Positions 34,910 through 48,692 of a DNA stretch of 64,000 nt are shown here, in pieces. The notes under the pieces are model-generated. The model searched no databases and was not told the DNA's origin. It worked only from the letters and a program-made list of their open reading frames with translations. The position numbers and the translations under genes are program-made. Within the stretch, counting starts at the first letter, position 1. Each line of letters starts with the position of its first letter. The DNA is taken from positions 2,590,980 through 2,654,979 of the forward strand of contig VZRZ01006827.1 in the NCBI GenBank assembly GCA_013398175.1, read 5' to 3'. This DNA is from Climacteris rufus (taxonomy: Eukaryota; Chordata; Aves; Passeriformes; Climacteridae).

Positions 34910-37900
34910 CACAGCTGAATCTGAACAGATCTGGATCATTGGTTTCCCTCTGTCTCTCACTCCTTGCCAGTGAGACCTTTCCTCCTGGACAAACTGCCTT
35001 ATTCTTTTGGGGTCTGATGGTGAATGTTCTTCCTTGCCACATGGCTTTCTCAGAGCAGTTACAGTGCTTTCTTGGATCCCTAAGTGTACTGGATTTCAGA
35101 CCCCATCTTGTAGCAACATTGTCAGGTTTTCTGCTCTCTTGAGATTCTAGCAGTAGAGAAAACACTATATTAAGCAGATATTAAGAAGATATATTTGTGT
35201 AATAAATATTTTATTATTGTTTTGAAGAATTGGAAAATATTTAAATATTATTGTATTTAAAATATTTAATTACAAATCTAGTAAGAGGGTATATTTGCAT
35301 AATGAAGAAGTATCTATGGCAGGTAAGAGGAAAACGTGAATGAGCCCTTGGTTGGTATGTTTTAGTCTTGGTAAGACAGTGGCAGAAAGGAAGGTATTGT
35401 TAAAGTGAAAGGTTGTTTCTCATGCTATAAATGAGGTATCAATTTTTTTTTGTATCAAATTTTCTTGAAATGTTCATCAGTCTTCTTTCTATAGACTCTT
35501 TCTGTCATCCAGGAGTCTGGATGCTGCCATGGTTACTGGGTGTTTCAACTTCTTCCATCTTGCAGTTCCCTATCATGGAAACAGCACATCTCTGGTGTCT
35601 CTCCTGTGACCGGATCACTCAATGCCAAAGAGACACAAAGCACTCTGGAAAGATGCACTGCTCCCACAGAGGAGCAGGCAGCAGTAGGGCAACCTAAGAA
35701 TCACCCCACTGAGGTTGTCCTCAGTATCCCAAACCAGGTTTTCTTTTTCTGCCTTGCTATCTGCAAGCAGCACAGACACTTGAGAATACAAGATACTCCA
35801 CATGTCCCTTCTCTGTCTTCAGGACAGGGCTGGCTCTACCTGCACCCTCCTCCTCCCTACTGGCTCTGTGTTTCTGGGTGAGTGATGGGCCCTCTGACCC
35901 TGGAATGATTTTATTTCTCTTTTTGCCCTTCCCATTCTCTGGAGGCAGCTCTGTTCCAAGCACAACTCTTCTGCTCCCAGGGAGAGGTGCCTGCCTTATT
36001 GCATGTGCCCCAGGCATTCCCTTTTAAAAAAGAACAAATGTCCCATGCAAAAGGATAACAAAGAGAACCCACCAGGCACCCTCCATCAGAGTGGTGATGA
36101 AGCAAGACTTCAGGAACACAAGCAAATGGATTAGCACCTTGCCTGGGGGCCCAGTTCACCCTAAGGTTTCTCTTTGGTCTCTGACTCCTGAGACTGGTAT
36201 TTCAGTGGAGTCCTTGGCAAGTCTGGCTTTGTGATCTAGGACAAGAAAACCCTTCTTCTTTTGATAAGAAAAATAACTGCATCCAGGACATTTCAAACTT
36301 GAGAAACTGCTTTACCAGCACTTTACAAGATAGAGTGGGATTTTTTTTCTGTGGCTGTTCCCATGGAAATAAGGTGGTTTCTGTGTCTGCTTGTCCTGTC
36401 CCCATGCTCAAATGATCAGACACACCTGACAGTAGGGCAGTGGTCTCTAAGGTATTATGGTGTTACTGGTTTTGTGAGGATAGGTGTTGGGCAGAGGGGG
36501 GAAGTCCCAAAACTGTATCATTAGCTTTTTTATGCCAGGGCTACTGTAGTCCTGCTCATAACATGCCCTCACATCCTTGCTGGGACCCTCAATGCCCCAG
36601 GATGAGCTGCTTGGGAGCTGGTCCTTGCTTCTTGCCCATTGCCTTGAATGTCACCGATGTTCTCCAACTCACTTCAGTGCCACCTTCTTGAAAATTCATG
36701 CAGGATTGTTTACTTTGACTTGGGCTGGGTTTATCTGAATGTCTGTCCTTATGCTGGGAATCCATCAAGCATGCAAACCCAAAGCCCCTGAAGTAGCTGG
36801 CTTCTATTTCTAGTCACGATGATCAGCCAAAGACTCGGTGCTCCTTTATTTATGTTTAATATCTTAAATCTGTCTCTGTGAATTTCTCTATGACAGACAT
36901 GCCACAGATGTGCGACCTGTGTGGGAGGGGAGACTGTTTCTGGACAAGCACCATCCTCCTCTGCTTCTCCCTAAGCCTACCACCCAGTTAGAGAATTCCC
37001 AGGGAACCCGTTCCCCAGGTCACTGACAAAAGCAGCAAAAGCTCCCACTAAGAGCAAGAAGGAGGGGGCTGGGAAGAAAGGCAAGGTTATCTGCCCTAAA
37101 ATGTTCCCAAATGGGAAGTGGAGACACTGGGGTTCTGAGATCACACCCAGGGTGTCAAGACACCAGCTTCTACGCTGGTTATGCAGCTGCTGTTGGCAAC
37201 TGCTTTGTTTGTCACTTGGGCTTGGTTGAGCGTGTTCCCCCTACTCTTCTCCCCAGCTGTGGCCCCTCTCTGTGAAGCTTCTCTGGCTGTGACACCCTCC
37301 TGCAGACTCCTCCCCATGGCCAAACAGGGCCTGGAGCAGGTGGGAGGTGGCAGTGCCATATCTGTGGTGCAGGGGACAGACAGCCTGGAGCACAGAATGT
37401 GGCCGGTGCTACAGTGTGTCCCACTGGCCAAGTGGGACAAGCAGAGAGAGGAGAGGAAGTAGAGTGGGATGGGGGAGCTGAGGCTGGCTGTGGACAGTTT
37501 TATAGCTGCTGTTGTTCAACCCTGTGGCTGATGCATGGTGTGCAGGTGCAGTGTGAGGAACCTGACCTCTCTCCTGCCCAGGGCTGCTGTTCCTGAGTTA
37601 TGCTGCACTTCCTGCTGCATTGGAAGCCCAGTCCTGGGGCCAGCACAAGTCATAGGCTCAACGTCACATGAACATCAGCAACCCTACTCACAGAAAAGGG
37701 CTGGAGGGACACCCTGGGTCTTTTCCGCTGATATCTTGGAGACCTTGATATGTGGGTTTAGATCTAGCTAGTTAACTGAAATCCATGTCTTCTGCTACCT
37801 GTTCAGGCCCACAAGTATGCTTTGTTACTTCCTTCCTATTTAGCAACCTAATTTCCCGAGAAAATCAGAGCCTGTTGAAATCAAGTGCAGTTCAGACACA

Positions 37901-39130
37901 TATGTATGAGTTAGCTTATGGTGGTCATACTGATGTGGTGGCTGTTAAGAAAGTCCCAGTGCTCTTTTCCTTCATCTCTGGAGACAATTTTCTCCACTGC
38001 AACTGTTGGATATCAGCTTGGGTGGTGGGGTTTCATGTCACCACAGGAGTAGCTGCAGGACAGAAGTGCAGAAGAAGCCCTTCCTGGAACCCAGCAACTT
38101 TTCAGGGAGCTCACACAATCCAGCTGAATGAAGGATAGCAGCCACCAGGCAGGCAGGGCTATACAGGAAACAGCTTCAGCAGCAAGACATCAGGAACCTT
38201 TTTCTCAGGAGCAGCCTAAGGTCAGCTTTGTGCCTCAGCACTAGGTGTTGCATGGAGGAGGCAGAAAGCTAATCTGAAATTTCAGGTGCTTGCTGTCAGG
38301 CAGGAGGGAAGGAGCTAAAGCCAAGCTCTCAGCTCTCACGCCAGCCTTGCAGACTTCTCTTCAGTGGCAGTACAGAGCTCCTCCTAACACTCCTGCTGCT
38401 TTTTACTGATGGTGCCCCTCTATGGAAGTGCAAACCCATTGTGATAAATTATTTTCTTGTTTTTAACTCCACTCAAGATCTCTTCAGATAAGGTAATGAC
38501 AGAGATTTTTGTTTAGCAATCCAGTGCCTGCAATAGTGGATGGAGGTCAGGAACAGATCATCATTAGAGTGATAGCACAGAGGAGCCCAGAGAGATCAGA
38601 TAATGCAGCAGAGCTGCAGGGGCTCAAAAAGAGAGAACTTGAGATGCCTGTGAATCATCTGTCATCACCAAGCCCCAGGCTTGGGAAAGCCAGGCAGTGA
38701 TAAGAGGACCCTTGGCTGAGGGAGGTGCTCCTGCCAGACAGGCCTCTTCTCCTCTGGAGGGGTGACGACAGGCACATAACCACACATCTCTCCCTTCTGG
38801 GGCTTGTACAGCACTTGGCACAAACAGGACCTTAATTCTAATGAGGTACCTGGGTGACTGTAATGAAATGACTGTCCTGACTGCAGCCCTTACTGTTCAT
38901 TTCAGATATACACTCACATCTCAAAATAGACAAGGCTCTTTTTAGGAGCTAGTGAGTAAGTTTTATTTATTGTGTAGTATTAGTATTTTATTTACTAGAT
39001 CCTCCAGCAGGTTCACTAGTTCCTTCTCCAGTTCACTAGTGAAATGACTATGAAGAAAGACAGGCACTTACCTCAAAGAGCTGAAGTGATGACAGATGCT
39101 GGGCCAAGTAACATGGGGGTATGTGTGTTC

Positions 39131-39166
39131 TATGTGTACAGATGTGTACGGATGTGTACAGATGTT
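39131..39166. repeat. Short tandem repeat, unit about 11 bp
   Basis: Three near-identical copies of a unit ATGTGTACAG or ATGTGTACGG. Confidence 0.7.
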
Positions 39167-40794
39167 TGGTATATAATACATGCACAGCAGAGATTCTCAT
39201 TCAATGTCTGCTGCATGAAAATGTATGGTATTAAACAACACTGTAATTAATCTTAGGCTTAGCCAGCCAGCAGGGTTGTAACTGCTTGTGTACCCAATAT
39301 GTGACTCATGCAGTGTATTTTCCTGATAAATGTACAGTAACATTTTCCAGTGCAGACATGGCTGTAGGTGGGAGACGGTGAAAAGAAATCCCAGATAATA
39401 CAATTCAGTTGGTGCCAGGAAGTATTGCAAGCAGATCCTATTCTTGGAACAGAGGGGAAAAACATTAGTTAAAGCCCAGGAAGGACAAAAGTGTCTTTAT
39501 TGGCAAGTCTTTAAAGAAAGATTCTGGTAAAATCTCAATGCAACTTCTACAACTGGGATATGTTCTAAGTCATATGTGTGTTTTTATGTGATTTTTGACA
39601 CCTATATTGAGCCTTGAAATGACATCCTTTATCACATAGGTAGACAAAATAGGGCAGATAATTTCATCAGGGCAGACCCCAACCAGCTTTAACCTAGCAA
39701 ATGAGGGGGAATGTTGAATCCCAAAGTGTCACCTCATGTCACCTCCAGTGTCACTGGAGTCTTGCTCTTTTTCTTGTACACCTGTCCTGGGTTTCCTCCC
39801 AATGTCTGGCTAAAAGGATCATGAGACAGAATGGAAAAGAGTTCTGAAAGAAACTTATTACCAAACAGAGCACTGCCAAAGCTGCAGAATGACGTGAGAT
39901 GGATTTGGATAAAGAGTTTTCCATAATGAGGACATCATAGAAACTCTTTATACTGCCTTCTGATACTTCATTTTGTGGTAAATATTGTTGCAGTTTTGGA
40001 GTAACAGAGGTCAATGTGAGACACTACAGAAAGGAAAGGTTATTTTATTTCAAACCACACTGATTTCACTCACTCAGACGAACTCTCTCATAACCCCATA
40101 TTCATAGCCACCAGTAGGCATTTGTTCACACTATTTAGTTTTTTTGCAATCACATAGAAGATTCAATTCATGGGCTCTGGAGTCTTCATTATGTCTCCTG
40201 TGTTTCTCTTAGTTCAGCCACTACATGCTCATTTTAGAGGCATCTTTTGCATCCTGCAGGAGTTGGCAGTAACTGTTAAATTTTGTGCCTCCATCTTTTC
40301 CCACCTCTGTGTATCATTAGAAGTCATCCTCTTTTGTCTCCTCATCTAGGTATGTTGGAGCTCAGTCTTGTTCTTTATCTTAGTACCATCATTTCCAGAG
40401 ATCTATTGGTTTTTTTTATTTTATTAAGTCTTAAGTGTAGTCTGTCCCTTGTTTTAGGATTTATCTGGTTTTAAACTCTGATTTATTCTTTTCCCCCCAG
40501 TCTGGATGTCCGGAGGATCTATGTGTCAATATGCCAGGATCTTAATGATCTGCTAATCCAGGTGCCATAAATATGTGCTGTTCTTGTAGCCCTTCCTATG
40601 CCTTTCTTCCCAGTGCTTCCACACCCAGACCTCTTCTTTCTTCTCCATTTATATTATTTTATTGTTACTTTTACAGTTTAAAGAAAATTATGACCACTAA
40701 TAACAAAGACACCTCTAGAAGAGTGGTGACTTTTGGAGTCCAGTGCCAATTTAGGAAGAAGGAAAAAGTAATCTAAAAGGTCTGATTTGTCAGA

Positions 40795-40922
40795 GGATCA
40801 TAGAATATACTGAATCAGCAGGGACCTATCAGGATCATCGAGTCCAACTCATGGCCCTGCACAGGAAACCCCAGGAATCACACCATGTGCCTGGGAACAT
40901 TGTCCAAACGCTTCTTGAATTC
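40795..40922 (-). mobile_element. CR1 LINE 3' fragment
   Basis: On the + strand it reads GGATCATAGAATA..., AGGATCATCGAGTCCAACTC and then ...CATTGTCCAAACGCTTCTTGAA, which is the CR1 3' end on the minus strand. About 130 bp, 5'-truncated. Confidence 0.85.
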
Positions 40923-42512
40923 CTTTTATCTTTCCTTCTCATTTTAAAATTCTTTCCTGCTTTACGAGAACACAAAATTTCTTGATAAAAATATCAGTTG
41001 TCAGGTTTAATACAAATAAACAATAAATATATATCCAAAGAGCATATAATCAATGTGAAATTCATACTAAGGAAGGTCATCAAGTCAAATGATTTGACTA
41101 GCATATGATGTTAGGAACATTAATATAATTTGTAGTTATGCACAGGAAGATAAGAGTAATCAGATTTCATCCTTCAAGAAATAAGAATGTCTTTCTTCTC
41201 ACCACAAACAGCATTTCACAATTAGCTGTGTATTATGTATTTCCCACCGCTCCCTAGCATTCCTTAGTACTCTATCTGATATTGACAACAGAGGCCAAGA
41301 CCAGGGGCTTGATGTGCCACAGAAAATGTTATTTACCTACTGAAGACAACATTTATGATCCTTTAGATACCGAACTGAGATAGAAAAAAGAAACATAAGT
41401 ACTACAGGGATGCTTGTAAATTCTTCAGTGGCCTCCTGCATTCAAGACAGACAGAGCTTAAATGTTTTAGTCCAATCCTGGCTTCGCAAGGGCTGGCAGA
41501 TTGGGGATCTTAGATGCTATCCAAGTATGTTGTTTAAAAAAAAAATGGGTTATTGTTGTATTTTATTTACCAGATGGATGAGAAGAGTGAAACCACAGCT
41601 GCTTTCTTATCTCTTTCCATGTCTGTACAGGAAATAAGGCGGGTAAATCTCATCTGATCCCAAAGAATGAATCAGGTCAGGACATTTTTGTGTTCATGTG
41701 GTGAAGTAAGGGGGATGGGTGTGGAAGAGAGTTTTCTGTTCCCTTTTCCCATAAGAATATAATCCAGAAGCATGCTCTGTTTATATAGATAACATTTGAA
41801 CATTTTGCTTGCTCAGTTCTTCATAAGATACTTCAAGTACAAGCAATGCAAGTTTCTTATATGGCATATTTAGTCCCTACACAAGAGCCTCTGCCAATTT
41901 TTTTAACATCCAAATAATAGTAACATTATCCTGTCTCTTCCTTCCTTCCCAGACTGGAAGAGAAATATGCTGATCTGTGTATATGGACGTGTGGGTGGGT
42001 GGGGTGAAGCCAAAGGAAGCAACAGAGTTAGCTCTTAGCCCTGAATGTTTTGGTTGCTTTATTCAGTGAACTGAATAACCTTGATCTGACTTCATCGAAA
42101 TTTTAGTCTTCTGTGTTCATGAACTTCCTATTACCAAACACAGCTGTTCTGGGAAGTCCTGGCCAAAGAGAGAGAGTCAGTCTTTGAGGTAACTCAGTGA
42201 TATCCTGTGGAGTGTGCTGAGTATTAGAGTTGAAGGCTTGAGCCAGGCTCACTTTTTTCCATCAAGCAGAAATGGAGAGCAATGAGCTCCCAATAGGCTG
42301 TACTGCTGACTCCAAATGCTCTTGTATTCATAGCCAGACTGTGATTTTTCTAGGACACTGGACTTTGTTTTGAAGCTTGATGGATTACAAGGAGTAACTT
42401 TGAGGATCACAGCTGCATAGAGGTTGGGTCTGGACACTAATCTCTGAATTTCAGGAGTTCGAGCATTTGCCACCGTCAACATAATACAGTGGCTAAAAAA
42501 CTCCCCAGTTTG

Positions 42513-42540
42513 CCAACCAACCAACCAACCAACCAACCAA
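42513..42540. repeat. (CCAA)7 microsatellite
   Basis: Seven uninterrupted CCAA units in the ERP27-MGP intergenic region. Confidence 0.95.
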
Positions 42541-44835
42541 TCCTCACAGCTCACCAACTGTAAACTTCTCTTTGTGGTCACGACTAATGTGAAGACAAAT
42601 TCTGTACGTCAGTGCAGGTGGAATAAGAATTATCTTCTCACCCTCTGAATTTGTCAAGGAAGAAGGGTCTGGGCCTTTTCACGGTGTTCATTTTCAGTCC
42701 TGCTCCTTAGCACTGGGATACTGAGCAACCAGTCATCCTGGAGCCCAGAGCAACATCCTTAAGGTTGGACATGCAGGTGTACTCCACACCCATAGGCAGG
42801 AAAAAGTTACTGAAAGTCATTACATAAGATGGAAAGAAAAGCTTCTGAAGTGCCCAAAATGTTGAAGGAAACTTGAAAGAAAATAGCTGTAAGATGGTAT
42901 GGGAACCTTCCCCACCCACAGAAGACTGACACTATCTGTGAGCTTCAGAGGGTGGTTTTTACAACACTCCTAAAACTACACATAGATTCACATTCTTAGA
43001 ACCAATATGGATTTTCACAGTGGAAACTTCTATTTTTGCAGAAAGCTGTAATGCTGGGGGCAAAATTTTTCTCAGGGGAAAGGTCAAGACAAATTTCAAA
43101 GATATGTGTTTAAATATTTTTGAGGAAAAAACTCCACCACTTACTTGTTATGAAATTACTCTTTTGCCCCCATCCCATCATGGAAATGAATCATTTGTTG
43201 TTTTGAAAAAAAATTGTTTGATTGATGTGAAACTAGATTTTTCTGTTTATGTGCTCCCCCTTTCTTTTAATCGTTGGAAATTTTTAAATCTAGTTTTGAA
43301 ATGTTCTTTTCCCAGGTCAAACTAGCATTTGAATTACTTTTAGGTTTAATTTCAGGTAGCTGAGTGAGTTTGCTGCCAGAGCTAACACTCATTCAGATAT
43401 GTATATCAAGTTCTTGAAATGTCTGAAATGTGTTCTGTTTATTTTTATTTCATAGTCTTTTGACTAGCTCCTGTGTTTAAAAAACATCTCCCTTTCTAAA
43501 GCTTAGTGTCAGTATGCTAGTTTTCAGCACGATTTATTCCATGAGGTTGTTGACTTTAATTATGTTGTGGATACTCAAACACTCTTACTTAGTGGCTCAA
43601 TTATTCTTGCTTCTTGGATCAGTTCCTAGGTATTACTTAGGACTAAATGGAAAAGTAAAAATAAAGTCTTGTTTTCTCATGTGCTGTAGAACTAGTTGTT
43701 CTAAAAAGCACTTGTTTATCATGTTGAGAAATCTCTTCGTAAACCATAGACCATGTGGTGGTTGACTAGCTTACATCCTGAAACAGAGGAGCAAGCTTGA
43801 AAAGGACTGTCCAGATTGGTGAGTCCAGTTACTTGATTCTCTGGGCAACCCTGGGTTGGAAACCCTGCTCTGTTGCAGAGCTGATAGATTTTATTCCCTT
43901 ACTGCAGTGCTCAGCAGCTCTGTTGAACCCTTCCTAGCATGAACTGGGCACTCACTGAGGGAGACAAAGATATGGATCCTGGTCCTAAAGACACAGAGGC
44001 TGCAAATGGGACTTCTCCTGTTGCCTCCTAATCATGAGAGTTGTGGACTGTGAAACAGACCCTGGAGGAGTACTGGAAACAAAACCTAACTGCTCGTCCA
44101 TTGTCCTGCTGGAAAAGCCTTTAGGTCAATGCAGAGAGACTTGGCGACTCCCACAGGCAATGGTGAAAGGTCTGTCATTTTGGGTGTGAGTGCAAATCAC
44201 CTTGTTTTTTCGGTCCTCATCTATAGCACTTCCCACCAGAATTATTCTTCCATGAACAATGGTGACCTGGCCCATACAGAGCAATCCTGCTGAAGTGTCC
44301 CTGATAACTTATCTAGTGGCACTAATAGATGCCCATCTCTGTTGGCACATTCTCAGCAGACATCCAAGGGTGAGAAATGCCCTCCTGTTTGCACTGTTTT
44401 TCAAAGGTGGTTCATGATTATGTGCCCTATGCCTTGAGGAAAGCTCAAGATTGCTGTTCTCAAGCTCTGAGGACCAACAGCTGCTTGTAAAAGGACACAA
44501 GTAACATGGTACCTTGTTGCCACGGGTAAATCTGAAATTCCCCAAACTCTTAGAGCACTCTAGGAGCTACAGATAAAACTCTTGGACAGAAGCCCCTCAC
44601 TGTTTTATCTCCAAACATTTGGTGGTTCTTTAACTTCATGGATATGCTATGATTTTCATTTTGCAACCAAGGCTGCACATCAGGCCACATTTTGTCTTTT
44701 TCTGCACCAGACAAGCCACACTCACCAGCTCTTTAATTAGGGAATAATGTGATGGGTTTTCTTTCTTAACTTCCCAAGCCACTAATTCTAGAGCTGGTCA
44801 TCCCCTCCAATAAATATCACAACAATATTCTTTAC

Positions 44836-45024
44836 TGTGACAGTGGAGAGACACTGAAACTGGTTGCCCAGAGCTGTGATGCCCCAAGACCAGGGTCTTG
44901 CCCTGGCTGGCTGTAGCTTTGTGCAACCTGCTCCGGTGGAAGGTGTCCTGTCCATGGCAGAGGGGTTGGAACGAGACAATTTCTAAGGTCCCTTCCAATC
45001 CCAGCCATGCCATGATTCTGTGAT
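44836..45024 (+). mobile_element. CR1 LINE 3' fragment
   Basis: Contains the CR1 blocks ACTGGTTGCCCAGAG (with changes), GTGGAAGGTGTCCTGTCCATGG, GGGTTGGAACGAGA, AAGGTCCCTTCCAATCC and ends at the short tail repeat ATGATTCTGTGAT. It is a 5'-truncated copy of about 190 bp. Confidence 0.9.
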
Positions 45025-45120
45025 CGCACTCACCTCTGCTAACCTCAGTCCCTCAGGCTGTGCCTACCTTTAGTTAAGGACTGCATCTGCATGCAGCAGG
45101 CATGGCTCTCTGCTGAGGAA

Positions 45121-45141
45121 GGGAGGGAGGGAGGGAGGGAG
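45121..45141. repeat. (GGGA)n microsatellite
   Basis: Five GGGA units, purine-rich on the + strand, about 100 bases after the CR1 end. Confidence 0.9.
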
Positions 45142-45789
45142 CACTTCTTTGTCTTGCTACTCACATGGGTTCAGCAACCCAGTGTAGTGCATGTGTGTGT
45201 GCTCTACATGCACTCTGTGCTAGGTGATTCAGTGGTGAAGACGGGGCCGAAAGCCCATAGCCCAATCCAGCAAGTACATGTCCTGGGCTGCCCAGCACCC
45301 TTGTGGGTCTGGTGTGAACAGGGTGCATTTCAGGGATTTGGGTTTGTATAAGCCAACTCTTTGCCTCAAAGGGTGTGTCAGTTTGGAGAGTTTCAGAGCT
45401 GACACCTTTGTTATGTGAGTTTTCAGTCTGACATTAGCCTGCCATGAAGAGGGGGGTCAGAGAGTTGTAAAAGCAGCATGAATGAGATGGGAGAAGGCTC
45501 CTGGCCTACTGCTCCCTTGTGGAAGAACAGGTGCCCTGGCTAGCAGTGTGGCTTGAGTTAGAGCACAGCCAGGGAAGGAGGGAGTGTAAGAGGGGGTTCT
45601 TCCAACCAAGAGGGAGACAAGTTTGTTCTCAGATCTCTGTCTACTCACTACTCCCAGGCACAGAAAGACAACCTGGATGTGGCTGTGCCTCCACTAGCTC
45701 CTGGTGTCTGTTCTGACTCTCTCCTTTTTGGCTCAGTTCTTTGATGTTGCTGGTTTCCCGGCTGTGGGCAGAAGGTGGTTCTGATGCTA

Positions 45790-45940
45790 GCCAGGGGGTG
45801 GATCGAGAGTGGGAGAGGGGAGGAGTCACTGATCGATGCTAAGAAATAAAAGGTCCCTCTCCTGCGGCCCAGGGTCCAAGACGCCAGGAGAGCTGCCCCC
45901 TGAGACAAGAGCTGCAGGCTGGCAGGGAAGCGACAGCTTA
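45790..45940 (+). promoter_or_regulatory. Possible promoter and non-coding exon upstream of MGP
   Basis: A TATA-like AAATAAAAGG at 45844-45853 is followed by a GC-rich segment and, at 45941, a strong splice donor GTGAGT. A transcript starting about 30 bases after the TATA-like box would have a first exon of about 60-65 bases ending at 45940. It lies about 2.75 kb before the MGP start codon, and an acceptor-like CTAATTTGCAG ends at 48602 in the MGP 5' region, so it could be an alternative MGP first exon or the start of a non-coding RNA. Nothing in the sequence proves transcription. Confidence 0.3.
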
Positions 45941-45944
45941 GTGA

Positions 45945-48570
45945 GTATACAGGGACTGCTGTGCTTTTCCTGGACAGCTGCTTGTTATTATTGCCTTGCT
46001 GGTGCTTCACCGCTGTAAAACATCAGGAGTGCTTGCTACAGCGTGTGTAGCATTATGATTTTCCACTCCAACAGCAGACACATCTGGGCTGCTTTTCTGA
46101 TCCCCCTTTTATTTGTGGGACTGCAGAGATTTCCCTGGCATTTGCAGGAGATTCATCTTAGCTCCTTTCTGTGTTTCTAACCACTGGATGCTGCTAGAAA
46201 GCAGAGGGATTTGGCTCACTGTGCTGCATGCTATGTTACCTCTGGGGCAGCCCACTATTGCTGGGTAGGGGAGATGTGTGCTGCGAAAGTATGGAGTGCA
46301 GGGGGAGTGGAAAGAAGTACTTTTGTGAGAGGAAGCATTCCCCGAAGGAGATTTGTTAGTATAGGGCTGTGTAGCTGGCATGTTCATCCATCCCTTGAAA
46401 AATGTATTGTCTCTGTGGTGAAAAATGAAACATTTGGGTTAAAGTGGTATTTGTGGCTGTTCTCCTGTGGTTGATGGCAGGGTATGCTCCAGCCATTCTG
46501 GGATCAGAGTCCTCTGAAATGGGAGCAGTGCCTTCCAGAGTGCAGAAAGTTCTGCCCTGAGTGAAAACAAATAAAGAGGGTTTGGCTGGAAAGAGTGTTG
46601 GAGTTTCCCACTGGGCAGCCTCACTTTCATTCCAAAGTACACCCAGCATCTTCCTCTCTGTGCCTCACTGTTTTCCCACTGGAGTCTGTCCTTCAGCCTC
46701 TCCCTCAAGTTTTCCTTTCTTAGCAGCTCCTCTACAGGACATTTGGGAACCTATAAAATCCACATTCAACATTAAGTTCAAAACTATGAGACCTAAGAAG
46801 TGAAAAAAATCCCAGAGCAGAGACTTTACTAAAAGTGACTGAAGTAGCAGGGCATGGAGGGGCAGCAGAAAAGTCTCAGTTCCCCTCTGCCCTTTCGTCT
46901 ATAGCAGACTTGCAGCTTTTTCCCAAGTTTCCCTCCTCTTTTCAAGCTAAGCACTGATAGGCAAGTTGAGGATGAGTATGGGGGGCATTGATAGTGCAGA
47001 ACTGAGCTGCTCTCCACAGGGGGTGAGTTAATGGGGAAGAAGAGCAATTCTTTCTCTTTGGTCTGAAGTTGAAGACCCTGCTCACTTTTTCTCCCAGAGA
47101 CCTGAGGCTTCAGGAAAGGGCTCTGAGTTTGACATGGAAAAGGTAAGTTGCAAGGCCCAGAGTAATCTTTTACCACTGAAATTCACTCCTCACTGGTGAA
47201 GTGTTTGGCTCTGGCTAGATGTCCCTGCAGATGTTGGCTGTGTTACCTGCAGTGTGGCTTCAAGGACCGGCCTCTGGAGGTGACAGCAGTGACAACAGCA
47301 CAGTGGCTTGGGGAGAATGGTCTGCACCCCAGAGTGCATCACTCTACAACCTGTCAGTGAGAAATCCTGATACCTGAATGTACACATGGACAAAACAGGC
47401 AGCAATCCCAGCTTGGATCAGACATGAGAATGGTTCCTGTGCCCTACATTCGTCCCCAGGCAGTGTGCAGGGTCCCAGCCCCACCACTGCCATTGGGGGA
47501 GGGCTGGCAGGCAGTGGGTACCCATCTTCCCTGCCTACTTTACCTCTAGCAAACTCCTTCCTTTTCACCCAGCTTTTTACCCAGCAGGGATAGCCATTTC
47601 CTCCTTTCTTCTTTCACTGCTTTCAGCTGTTCCACAGAGTTGGAGAGAGGAACACTCGATATTTTGCCATCTCTGCTGCCCATGATATTAGACCCAGATA
47701 AACTCTTTTAGATGTTAAAAACGAAGGTAATGCTCCCACAGACTGCTGGCCTTGGAGATTCATTCCAGCTGAAAAGCCTTGCATTAACATCTGACTTCAG
47801 TGCCCAGTGGGGCAAGGACTGCTAGTGCTAGACAGAGAGACATCAGTCCTGAGAGAAATAGTTACCTCTGCCTCCAGCAAGATGTTGCCCTTTGGGCTGG
47901 AAGAGGAGTCTAGGGTCAGTACCACAGCGAGAGCCTTCAGAGATAGAGTGCTGGGTGCTGCTGTCATGGCAATGCAGAAATCATGATCCCTCCAGCAGAA
48001 GTGATTCTTTTAGGTTGCTGTTTGTCACACCTGAGGCAATAATGTAGGAGATGAGAAGGGGTAGTAGGGTTGTATTCCTCCTCTCTTAGCTGGCAGGCTG
48101 GCATCGCTGCAGAGGCCAACTGGGCCTCAGCAGGGGACTGAGTGGGACAGGAGTGTTTGAAGCCTCATTCTCCATCTCTCCATTAGCAAAGCTGACAGAA
48201 CAGTTTGGGCTGGTTGTATTCAGACAGAATATGATGAGGGCAAAGAGGGCAGATCAGAGGAAAAATCAGAAAGGCAAATATTTACATTTGGGATCCACAC
48301 ACACCTCTGCTTTTGGGCCCCTGGCAGTCTGTGAAATTCCTTCCACTTGCATTGGCCAGCTTTTCTGAGTGTGGAGTGCTAGTGACATGTTTGCCTCTGG
48401 ATTATGGCCCCCAGCTCTGAACTGTGAGAGGAAGGGGGCATGCCCTTTCCTTCCCAAAACCTGATTCAGTCTGCTAATAGAGGATGTTTTGTAATAGCTC
48501 CAAGAAGAGTGTGTACCAGCTAGCTGCTGCCTTGCCCAGGCTCTTTCATGGACTCCCTCCTAGCTCTGTT
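45945..48570. other. Upstream region of MGP, no gene seen
   Basis: About 2.6 kb of mixed composition with no recognisable exon or repeat family. Likely to contain MGP regulatory sequence, which cannot be specified from sequence alone. Confidence 0.45.
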
Positions 48571-48572
48571 TT

Positions 48573-48582
48573 CATAATAAAC
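48573..48582 (+). promoter_or_regulatory. MGP: TATA-like box of MGP
   Basis: CATAATAAAC lies 111 bases before the start codon. If it acts as the TATA box, transcription would begin at about 48600-48610 and give a 5' UTR of roughly 85-90 bases. The match to TATAAA is imperfect. Confidence 0.4.
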
Positions 48583-48692
48583 ATTCCACTGCTAATTTGC
48601 AGTCTGACCAGGATCTCCAGCTATCCTCAGTGGGAAGAGAGCAAAACACAGTGAGAAAGACAGAGTGAGAGATTCCTCCCTGCTCTGGCACA

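Larger units (their letters stand above)
28330..45790. other. Intergenic region between ERP27 and MGP, no protein gene recognised
   Basis: About 17 kb with no recognisable coding exon on either strand. Open frames are short and end in low-complexity or repeat sequence. It holds CR1 fragments (32597-33076, 40795-40922, 44836-45024), simple repeats and an AT-rich block at about 35160-35300. Distal enhancers of MGP could lie here but cannot be identified by eye. Confidence 0.55.

Noticed and set aside
43795..43960. Segment with GATTCTCTGGGCAACCC reminiscent of CR1
   Set aside because: The match is limited to one short block and the neighbouring CR1 blocks are missing.
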